5,866 nt of DNA. Source: Methanomassiliicoccaceae archaeon (GTDB taxonomy: Archaea; Thermoplasmatota; Thermoplasmata; Methanomassiliicoccales; Methanomethylophilaceae). Below, piece by piece: positions 1-4,612 of this stretch; the first letter of the stretch is position 1; each line of letters begins with the position of its first letter. The notes below the pieces were generated by a model. It worked only from the letters and a program-made list of their open reading frames with translations, searched no databases and was not told the DNA's origin. The stretch covers positions 24,737-30,602 of the forward strand of contig WRNI01000004.1 in assembly GCA_009776695.1 (NCBI GenBank), given 5' to 3'. The translations under genes were made by a program, and so were the position numbers.

Positions 1-416
1 GTGAGTGCATGCTCCCAGTCGGCGTTGTTCCCGACATCGTAGAAAAATGCCCGCAGCTGTTCCTTTGTCATCTCTCTGTCCTCCTCGCCCGCCCGCATAT
101 AATATCTGCCGTATGCGGTGTATGGCGCCTCCTTCCCGTCGAAGTCCGCTCTGATGTATTCGCGCCCGCCGTCGTTCAGGACGATGACCGATATGTTCGG
201 CACGGGGTCTATCTGTTCGTAAACTTTGTGCGAAACGTCTCTCAGGGTCTCGGACCCGATCTGCTGCCCGATGACGTTGCCGTCATTGTCCGCGCCGAAG
301 TACAGTGTCCCGCCGCCGTGCTTGTTCAGGATCGCGCATATCGATATCACGGCCTCCTTAAGCTCTCCTGTGCTTCTCTTGAATTCGGTGCGCTCATTCT
401 CTCTGCCTATATTCAT
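1..416 (-). CDS. AlbA_2 (Schlafen-type / RecG-like) putative nucleic-acid-binding protein, N-terminal part
   Basis: The reverse strand reads as 138 uninterrupted codons from an ATG at 416-414 to the left edge, where the gene continues outside the window. The protein starts MNIGRENERTEFKRS. It shows the usual AlbA_2 layout: an E-x-T-E-F-K-R-S opening, a helix followed by NKHGGGTLYFG (about residues 31-41), then GADNDGNVIG, and near residues 104-120 a G-R-Y-Y-M-R-A-G-x-x-x-R-x-M-x-x-E-Q-L segment. This family is annotated as a putative DNA/RNA-binding or divergent AAA-4 domain, often followed by a winged-helix C-terminus; that part is not visible here. An AAGGAG Shine-Dalgarno sequence (433-428) lies 11 nt upstream of the ATG, and there is no in-frame ATG just upstream, which supports this start. 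The gene faces away from the radical SAM gene, and a palindromic 19-bp repeat array begins 33 bp upstream. Possible roles are transcriptional regulation or defence; the family assignment is firm, the function is not. Confidence 0.87.
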   Translation of the reverse strand, partial: MNIGRENERTEFKRSTGELKEAVISICAILNKHGGGTLYFGADNDGNVIGQQIGSETLRDVSHKVYEQIDPVPNISVIVLNDGGREYIRADFDGKEAPYTAYGRYYMRAGEEDREMTKEQLRAFFYDVGNNADWEHAL

Positions 417-427
417 TCTCTCATTCT

Positions 428-433
428 CTCCTT
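428..433 (-). promoter_or_regulatory. Shine-Dalgarno site of the AlbA_2 gene
   Basis: On the minus strand AAGGAG (followed by AGA) lies 11 nt before the ATG at 416. It implies a leadered transcript for this gene. The complete plus-strand protein genes in the window have no comparable motif. Confidence 0.55.
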
Positions 434-448
434 CGGGCCGCTGCGGGC

Positions 449-543
449 GGGTGACATTTTTTGTCATGGGTGACATTTTTTGTCATGGGTGACATTTTTT
501 GTCATGGGTGACATTTTCTGTCATGGGTGACATTTTCTGTCAT
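449..543. repeat. Five tandem 19-bp units, each with a TGACA-N5-TGTCA inverted repeat
   Basis: Five head-to-tail units begin at 449, 468, 487, 506 and 525. The unit is GGGTGACATTTTTTGTCAT. Units 1-3 are identical; units 4 and 5 share one T-to-C change in the T run; the array ends in ACATACG without another GGGTGACA. Each unit carries the dyad TGACA/TGTCA around a 5-nt T-rich spacer. There are no spacers of unique sequence, so it is not a CRISPR. The array lies 33-127 bp upstream of the AlbA_2 start and about 95 bp before the radical SAM start. The regular 19-bp spacing (not quite two helical turns) and dyad symmetry suggest a protein-binding array, such as an operator, iteron-like sites or transposase-binding repeats from an element end. 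The structure is seen directly; the function is inference. Confidence 0.95.
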
Positions 544-553
544 ACATACGCAG

Positions 554-560
554 TATAAAA
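554..560. promoter_or_regulatory. TATA-like box between the divergent genes
   Basis: TATAAAA on the plus strand (TTTTATA on the minus strand). Read on the minus strand it would place initiation near 528-530, inside the repeat array, so the AlbA_2 mRNA would have a leader of about 110 nt made mostly of the repeats; the Shine-Dalgarno site of that gene fits a leadered mRNA. Read on the plus strand it would give the radical SAM gene a leader of about 50 nt. The direction cannot be settled from sequence. Confidence 0.4.
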
Positions 561-576
561 CACTTCGGCCAGAACG

Positions 577-598
577 GTCCGGCCCGACGGGCGGGGAC
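577..598. other. GC-rich imperfect hairpin in the intergenic region
   Basis: GTCC (577-580) pairs with GGAC (595-598), and GCCC (582-585) pairs with GGGC (589-592) around a GAC loop, with a small internal bulge between the two stems. It sits between the TATA-like box at 554-560 and the radical SAM start. No T run follows, so it does not look like a classical terminator. Confidence 0.35.
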
Positions 599-607
599 GG
601 CAAACAG

Positions 608-615
608 ATTTATCA
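608..615 (+). promoter_or_regulatory. Candidate TATA box of the radical SAM gene
   Basis: ATTTATCA is centred about 26 nt before the GTG at 637. This is the spacing expected for an archaeal leaderless transcript, and the same spacing is seen before the genes at 3106 and 3977. There is no Shine-Dalgarno motif before the GTG. Confidence 0.4.
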
Positions 616-636
616 CATTCATGCCATATACGTGGC

Positions 637-1335
637 GTGAAGATAGCCGGGTTCATTAAAACGACGTTACTGGACTGGGACGGGATGGTCGCCTGCACCG
701 TGTACCTTGCGGGATGCAATTTCCGATGCCCGTACTGCCATAACGGTTCGATAGTCTGTGATTCGGATGAGATCGAGAGCATTGATGAGGAAAGCGTTCT
801 GAATTACATTGAAGAGAACACAGACTTCATCGACGGCGTCGTCGTATCGGGCGGCGAACCGCTGATCAACGCCGATCTTCCGGAATTCCTGAAAAGGATC
901 AGGGCGCTCGGCGTAAAAGTTAAACTGGACACCAACGGCTCTTTCCCCGGCAGGCTTGACGATATCATAGGTGCGGGTCTCGTTGACATGGTCGCAATGG
1001 ACGTAAAATCATCGCTCAACGAAAGATATGGCGCCGCCGCCGGCGTTAACGCTGACGTTAACGATATAAGGAAAAGTATCGGCATTATCATCGCATCCGG
1101 CATTGACCATGAGTTCAGGACCACCGCCGTCCCCGTGTTCGTGAAGGACGACGATATCCGTAACATTACAAAAGCGGTCAAAGGATGTAAAAAATATCGC
1201 ATACACCAGTTCCGCAACAAAAGAACAATGGACGATTCCCTTTCCGTTCTCGATCCGTATCCCGAGTCAAAGCTCACGGAGATGGCGGAGACCGCGAAAG
1301 AGCATGTGAATGACGTTAAAATAAGAGGGATCTGA
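637..1335 (+). CDS. Radical SAM activating enzyme, anaerobic ribonucleotide reductase activase type (NrdG2 / PflA family)
   Basis: This 232-residue protein has the length and layout of short PflA-family activases (COG1180). These use a [4Fe-4S] cluster and S-adenosylmethionine to place a glycyl radical on a partner enzyme in the anaerobic cytoplasm. The opening MKIAGFIKTTLLDWDG is the typical start of the NrdG2 branch, usually annotated as activating protein of anaerobic ribonucleoside-triphosphate reductase. The cluster motif C27-x3-C31-x2-C34 lies in AGCNFRCPYCHN. The SAM-binding glycine motif SGGEP is at residues 71-75, followed by LDTNG (97-101) and DMVAMDVK (117-124). The start is GTG at 637: it gives the family's N-terminus exactly, and no Shine-Dalgarno sequence precedes it. 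No NrdD or other glycyl-radical partner is in the window, so the substrate is inferred from family resemblance. Its stop codon is directly adjacent to the stop of the convergent ALDH-like gene. No symbol is given because the partner enzyme is not seen. Confidence 0.9.
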   Translation: MKIAGFIKTTLLDWDGMVACTVYLAGCNFRCPYCHNGSIVCDSDEIESIDEESVLNYIEENTDFIDGVVVSGGEPLINADLPEFLKRIRALGVKVKLDTNGSFPGRLDDIIGAGLVDMVAMDVKSSLNERYGAAAGVNADVNDIRKSIGIIIASGIDHEFRTTAVPVFVKDDDIRNITKAVKGCKKYRIHQFRNKRTMDDSLSVLDPYPESKLTEMAETAKEHVNDVKIRGI

Positions 1336-2823
1336 TCATTTCCTCATAAATTGCGAAATATCCGCGTTTATCGCGACGCCGACAATACTGCTCGGTCCGT
1401 TGACGTAGACGATGTCGGAGCACGCTCCGGCGACGAATCTTTCGACGATGTTCTCATCCTTGGACACTATTCCCATGCCGTGGCCGAACTCGCAGCCGTT
1501 GGCCGCTTCCGCTGCCTCTTCCTCATCGTTGACGATGTGAACAGAAAGTATCGGGAGGCTGTGATCCATTGTGTTCAGTTCATTATCATCGGGAAGGCCG
1601 GCGAATATCGCCGGCATTACGTAATTACCGGCGTTCGTAACATCGTTCATGACACGTTTGCCGCCGAAGATCAGGTTATCTTTGTGCTCTTTCACGATGT
1701 TCATGAATCTTTCCATGTTCTCCTCCGATATAACGGGACCCATGAACGTATCCTTCTCGGCTGGATCGCCGACGGTGATCTTCTTCGCCGCGCTGAGGAG
1801 CTGATCGATGAACGATCTTTGTTCCGCGGCCGTGACTATAACTTTGGAACATGAATCGGTCCTCTGCCCGCTGTGACCGAAAGCAGACGCAATAGCTATT
1901 TCCGCGGCCGCCTGCATTGACGCCGGTCTGTGAACGAATAACGGATTCATACCTTTGAACTCGTTCATGAACATCAGATCGTCGCCGGCGGCCGAGAACA
2001 TTATGTCCTCGAACCCGTCGCCTCTCCCTATTGCCGCGATGCCCGCTATATGCTCGCTCTCGGCGAGCGCCCTCATTGCCTTTCCTTTCCTGTCGTACAA
2101 TAAATTAAGAACACCGTCAGGCAGCACCGCCGCCATTATCTCATACACCAGATAAACAGGGAACGGGCATTCCTTCGGCGGTATCACTATTACGGTGTTG
2201 CCGGCGAGCATCGCGGCCGCGGCGTAGCCCATCGGCGCCGCGAGCGGTGAGTTGTACTCGGATATGACGGCCCACACTCCCGCGGGTTTCCCTTTGACGC
2301 TGTCCCTTATCTCTTTGATGCCGGTGCCGATCACCTCCGCCAGACGGTCTGCTTCGTACAGCGAGTCGTTGCGGGTCATTCCTGCGCTTAACGTTATCGA
2401 AGCGGCGATCCTGTACTTTTGTTTCTTTATGCCGTTCAGAATTGTTTCGAACAGTTCTGCCCTTTTCACAGGGTCCGTTTTGGACCATATTCTGAACGCG
2501 TTCGCCGCGACGCCGGCCGCTACGTCCGGAAGGCCGTCCTCCGCTTCCTGGAACCTTCCGAATATTATGCTCCCGTCAACGGGGCTTCTTACGATGTGTT
2601 CGATGCCCGACGCCACTTTGAGACCTCCGACGTAGCACGGATAGTCTCTTTTATCTGTGTGAAGAATTGAATTCAAAGCGCCGTCGAACTTTTTGTCGGC
2701 GTTGTCCGATGCGTTCTCCGATACGTTCCCTGATGCGTTCTCCGGTGACCGGGCGTCCTTCATGACAGCTTGTAATGAAACGTCAATGTTAATCTTTTGC
2801 ATCCTGCCGCTGTTATCACGCAT
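1336..2823 (-). CDS. Aldehyde dehydrogenase-superfamily protein, probable pseudoenzyme lacking the catalytic cysteine
   Basis: The 495-residue protein keeps the ALDH fold signature from about residue 62 to the end: YVGGLKVASG, SPVDGSIIFG, AFRIWSKTDPVKRAELF, GVWAVISEYNSPLAAP, LAGNTVIVIPP, SAFGHSGQ and GDPAEKDTFMGPVIS. Active-site checks by motif alignment: the oxyanion Asn is kept (N191 in EYNSP) and the general-base Glu is kept (E288 in NEFKGMNP). The nucleophilic Cys of the GQ-x-C motif is Thr (T322 in GQRTDSCS; C325 matches a second, non-catalytic Cys seen in some members). The cofactor-binding Lys of the VLKPSE motif is Ile (I214), and the EEIFGP motif has become MDHSLP. NAD(P)-dependent aldehyde oxidation by the usual mechanism is therefore unlikely. 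Residues 26-44 are a low-complexity tetrapeptide-repeat linker encoded by 12-bp tandem repeats. The ATG at 2823 is used; M8 at 2802 is an alternative start. The gene is intact, not a broken ORF, which suggests selection for a non-catalytic or different role. Confidence 0.88.
   Translation of the reverse strand: MRDNSGRMQKINIDVSLQAVMKDARSPENASGNVSENASDNADKKFDGALNSILHTDKRDYPCYVGGLKVASGIEHIVRSPVDGSIIFGRFQEAEDGLPDVAAGVAANAFRIWSKTDPVKRAELFETILNGIKKQKYRIAASITLSAGMTRNDSLYEADRLAEVIGTGIKEIRDSVKGKPAGVWAVISEYNSPLAAPMGYAAAAMLAGNTVIVIPPKECPFPVYLVYEIMAAVLPDGVLNLLYDRKGKAMRALAESEHIAGIAAIGRGDGFEDIMFSAAGDDLMFMNEFKGMNPLFVHRPASMQAAAEIAIASAFGHSGQRTDSCSKVIVTAAEQRSFIDQLLSAAKKITVGDPAEKDTFMGPVISEENMERFMNIVKEHKDNLIFGGKRVMNDVTNAGNYVMPAIFAGLPDDNELNTMDHSLPILSVHIVNDEEEAAEAANGCEFGHGMGIVSKDENIVERFVAGACSDIVYVNGPSSIVGVAINADISQFMRK
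2699..2746. repeat. 12-bp minisatellite (4 copies) within the ALDH-like gene
   Basis: Four imperfect 12-bp units start at 2699, 2711, 2723 and 2735, with consensus GCGTTCTCCGAT on the plus strand. Because 12 is a multiple of 3 the reading frame is kept, and the units encode the tetrapeptides [A/V]-S-[G/E/D]-N in the N-terminal linker of the ALDH-like protein. Confidence 0.85.
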
Positions 2824-2854
2824 CGAATAACGTTGCGCGTACGCATGAGTGAAC

Positions 2855-2863
2855 GATTAAATA
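2855..2863. promoter_or_regulatory. TATA-like box in the divergent ALDH / tRNA promoter region
   Basis: GATTAAATA on plus, TATTTAATC on minus. On the plus strand it is about 30 nt before tRNA-Val at 2889, which would place initiation a few bases before the mature tRNA. On the minus strand it would initiate near 2833, about 10 nt before the ALDH-like ATG at 2823. A second A/T-rich element, GTTATAC, lies at 2868-2874. Confidence 0.5.
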
Positions 2864-2888
2864 CACCGTTATACTTTGTCGGAATCAA

Positions 2889-2964
2889 GGGCTTGTGGTC
2901 TAGCGGTTATGACGTCGCCTTCACACGGCGGAGGCCGCCGGTTCAAATCCGGCCGAGCCCACCA
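2889..2964 (+). tRNA. tRNA-Val (anticodon CAC), 3' CCA encoded
   Basis: A full cloverleaf can be folded by hand. The acceptor is GGGCTTG (2889-2895) with CGAGCCC (2954-2960), with one G-U pair. The D stem is GTC/GAC. The anticodon stem is TCGCC/GGCGG with loop TTCACAC, and anticodon CAC is at 2922-2924, reading GUG (Val). The variable loop is AGGCC. The T stem is GCCGG/CCGGC with loop TTCAAAT. The discriminator is A2961, and CCA is encoded at 2962-2964. There is no intron. It lies 5 nt before the tRNA-Ser gene, so the two are probably one transcript. Confidence 0.96.
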
Positions 2965-2969
2965 TTAAT

Positions 2970-3053
2970 GTGGGGGTGGCCCAGCCTGGTAAGGCGATAG
3001 ACTGCTAATCTATTGTCCGAAAGGACCCGCGAGTTCGAATCTCGCCCCTCACG
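2970..3053 (+). tRNA. tRNA-Ser (anticodon GCT), CCA not encoded
   Basis: This is a class II cloverleaf. The acceptor is GTGGGGG (2970-2976) with CCCTCAC (3046-3052), with one G-U pair. The D stem is GCC/GGC. The anticodon stem is ATAGA/TCTAT with loop CTGCTAA, and anticodon GCT is at 3004-3006 (Ser, AGC/AGU codons). The long variable arm is GTCC-GAAA-GGAC (3015-3026), as serine tRNAs have. The T stem is GCGAG/CTCGC with loop TTCGAAT. The discriminator is G3053, the serine identity base. The next bases are CTT, so CCA must be added after transcription, unlike the neighbouring tRNA-Val. No intron is seen. Confidence 0.96.
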
Positions 3054-3077
3054 CTTCCGATCCTGTTCCCGATGCAG

Positions 3078-3084
3078 TTATAAT
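3078..3084 (+). promoter_or_regulatory. Candidate TATA box of the DUF1638 gene
   Basis: TTATAAT is centred 25 nt before the ATG at 3106. This spacing fits leaderless transcription and favours 3106 over the ATG at 3091 as the start codon. Confidence 0.5.
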
Positions 3085-3105
3085 CCCATTATGTGTTATG
3101 TGTTC

Positions 3106-3915
3106 ATGGCCAAAGGAACCGTGTGCATCATAGGCTGTCCGATACTCGAGGACGAGATAGTTTATTCTTTGTGCAATGACAAAGATGAGAAGAATGTTTT
3201 TATCGTCGACACCGAGCCGGCGCACACACTGAAAAAGAAACTGACAACCAAAGGCATACCTTTCACGCTCCTTGACGAATGGGAATTCGACAAAGGATTC
3301 TGCGAGATGGACGAGAATGATCTCAACATCGTCGTGATAATGAACAAGCTTGGCCTCCATTCGGAACCCGATGTTCTGCGAAAGACGCTTGAGGACCAGC
3401 TTAAACAATATCAGAACCGCGTCGACGCCGTCGCCGTGTACTACGGGATGTGCGGCAACGCCTGCTGGGATATCTCGAAATTCGCGTCATCTTCCGTTGA
3501 CGTGCCGGCGTTCGTGTTCCGCGATGCTAACGAGGACGTATGCGACGACTGCATCGGCGTTGCGCTTGGAGGCCACCAGAAATATTACAGCTTCGTGAAA
3601 AAATATCCGGGAATGCTTTACGTGACGCCGGCGATAGCCGAGAACTGGGACGGTTTCTCCAAAGAGATGGACATGTGCAAAGGCTTCGAGATACTGGACA
3701 TCCATTCCCTCAAAGGCGTTTTCGAGCTGTTCGGATATAAGAAAGCGGTGAAGATCGACACCGGCATCGGGACCGGGGGCGACGCCTTCGAGAAGGGCTG
3801 TGCGCGCGTCTCGGAGGCAACGGGGCTTGAGCTCGTAACGCCGCCGGACGGGTCCGTTGACCTATATCCTACGGAACGGATATACAGGGACGCGAAGGCC
3901 GCCCTAAGACCTTGA
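3106..3915 (+). CDS. DUF1638 family protein
   Basis: The 269-residue product matches the DUF1638 pattern from end to end: LHSEPDVLRKTLEDQL (84-99), a YYGMCGNAC segment (112-120), VCDDCIGVALGG (145-155), a Y-rich helix, then YPGMLYVTPAIAENW (167-181). The conserved cysteines C116, C120, C146 and C149, plus C11 near the N-terminus, look like a metal- or cofactor-binding set. No signal peptide or membrane segment is seen, so it is cytoplasmic. The family has no assigned reaction. From general knowledge it occurs in methanogens and anaerobic methylotrophs, often near corrinoid methyltransferase genes, but none is visible here. The start is ATG 3106 (MAKGTVCIIGCPI): the TATA-like box fits it, and a longer reading frame would run back into tRNA-Ser. 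ATG 3091 is a possible alternative adding five residues. Confidence 0.87.
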   Translation: MAKGTVCIIGCPILEDEIVYSLCNDKDEKNVFIVDTEPAHTLKKKLTTKGIPFTLLDEWEFDKGFCEMDENDLNIVVIMNKLGLHSEPDVLRKTLEDQLKQYQNRVDAVAVYYGMCGNACWDISKFASSSVDVPAFVFRDANEDVCDDCIGVALGGHQKYYSFVKKYPGMLYVTPAIAENWDGFSKEMDMCKGFEILDIHSLKGVFELFGYKKAVKIDTGIGTGGDAFEKGCARVSEATGLELVTPPDGSVDLYPTERIYRDAKAALRP

Positions 3916-3946
3916 TGCCGCACACAATCGCAGATACAGTGAAAGC

Positions 3947-3955
3947 TTAATCTAT
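3947..3955 (+). promoter_or_regulatory. Candidate TATA box of the phosphoesterase gene
   Basis: TTAATCTAT is centred 26 nt before the ATG at 3977. There is no Shine-Dalgarno sequence between box and start, which fits a leaderless mRNA. Confidence 0.5.
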
Positions 3956-3959
3956 CTTG

Positions 3960-3974
3960 ATGTTCTTCGAACAT
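3960..3974. promoter_or_regulatory. Palindrome ATGTTC-TTC-GAACAT, possible operator
   Basis: Perfect 6-bp arms surround a 3-nt spacer, between the TATA-like box and the phosphoesterase ATG. If the transcript is leaderless the palindrome covers about -17 to -3, where a bound repressor would block initiation. It is not near a T run and is too close to the start to act as a terminator for the upstream gene. Confidence 0.45.
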
Positions 3975-3976
3975 TC

Positions 3977-4612
3977 ATGAGATCGATCGTCGTCTCCGAC
4001 ATACACGCAAAGGCATCGACCGCCGCCGGCGTCAACAGACTTGCCGATGAGCACAATGCGGACAACATCCTTGTGCTCGGCGACATAACCAATTTCGGAC
4101 CGGTCCGCATGGCCGCCGATTATTTATCGTCGCTGAACAGGGACGTATTCGCAATACCGGGGAACTGCGATCCGCGCGAGCTGCCGATCACAATATCAAA
4201 ATTCGCGAAGGATATGCACGGACGGACGGTCACCATCGGCAGCATCAAGATCGCCGGTCTGGGAGGTTCGAATCCGACGATATTCGATACTCCGTTCGAG
4301 ATCTCCGAGGAAGAGATCTTCAATTCGCTCGATCCCATCTGCGATAACGTGACGATACTGATGGTTCACGCGCCTGCGTTCGGACATCTCGATAAGATAC
4401 CGTCGGGTATGACGGTCGGCAGCACGTCGATATCTGACATCGTAAAAAAGTACAGACCGCTCGTTGTGCTTTCGGGTCACATACACGAGGCGCGGGGCAC
4501 CGAAGAGCATGACGGCACGTTATTCGTCAACCCGGGGGCGGCGAAGGACGGTTACGCTGCGCTGCTTACCGTTGAGAACGGAAAGGCCGAGGCGAAACTT
4601 CTCACTCTCTGA
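3977..4612 (+). CDS. Calcineurin-like metallophosphoesterase (COG2129-type)
   Basis: The 211-residue protein has the full set of dinuclear metallophosphoesterase motifs in order: D8-x-H10 (VSDIH), G35-D36 (VLGDIT), G62-N63-C64-D65 (PGNCD), H131 (LMVHAP) and G167-H168-I169-H170 (SGHIHE), then VNPGA near residues 184-188. GNCD in place of the common GNHE is usual in this branch of small archaeal and bacterial phosphoesterases. It is probably a soluble cytoplasmic phosphodiesterase or phosphatase; the substrate cannot be read from sequence. No signal peptide is seen. ATG 3977 gives the expected MRSIVVSDIH start directly before the first motif. It follows the DUF1638 gene by 61 bp with its own promoter-like box and palindrome, so it may be transcribed separately. 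Its last 11 bases overlap the end of the convergent ATPase gene. Confidence 0.92.
   Translation: MRSIVVSDIHAKASTAAGVNRLADEHNADNILVLGDITNFGPVRMAADYLSSLNRDVFAIPGNCDPRELPITISKFAKDMHGRTVTIGSIKIAGLGGSNPTIFDTPFEISEEEIFNSLDPICDNVTILMVHAPAFGHLDKIPSGMTVGSTSISDIVKKYRPLVVLSGHIHEARGTEEHDGTLFVNPGAAKDGYAALLTVENGKAEAKLLTL

Noticed and set aside
9..473. Plus-strand open frame of 154 codons
   Set aside because: It lies opposite the AlbA_2 gene, has no family resemblance, and its end is read from the tandem repeats. The minus strand gives a clear AlbA_2 domain.
226..492. Plus-strand open frame ending in repeated G-D-I-F-C-H-G-type residues
   Set aside because: The repeated peptide is just translation of the 19-bp repeat array; the rest is antisense to the AlbA_2 gene.
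449..543. CRISPR array
   Set aside because: The 19-bp units are directly adjacent with no unique spacers, and no cas gene is visible.
804..1277. Long antisense frame inside the radical SAM gene
   Set aside because: It is a shadow frame; the plus strand has all radical SAM motifs and the antisense product resembles nothing.
1336..2823. ALDH-like gene as a decayed pseudogene
   Set aside because: The 495-codon frame is uninterrupted, the fold motifs are kept to the end, and the missing residues are clean substitutions. It is better described as an intact gene for a probable pseudoenzyme.
2797..3000. Small plus-strand frame across the tRNA region
   Set aside because: It covers the whole tRNA-Val and the first part of tRNA-Ser; the RNA structures explain the sequence.
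3013..3105. Upstream extension of the DUF1638 frame
   Set aside because: It would start inside tRNA-Ser; the TATA-like spacing and family start fit ATG 3106.
3916..3976. C/D-box small RNA or terminator between DUF1638 and the phosphoesterase
   Set aside because: TGATG-like strings occur at both ends, but no paired D box or guide layout is seen, and the palindrome has no T run. An operator is the simpler reading.
637..4612. Pyrrolysine (UAG) readthrough in the visible genes
   Set aside because: All five visible CDS ends are TGA, with no in-frame TAG inside, so no amber readthrough can be supported even though the lineage may use pyrrolysine.
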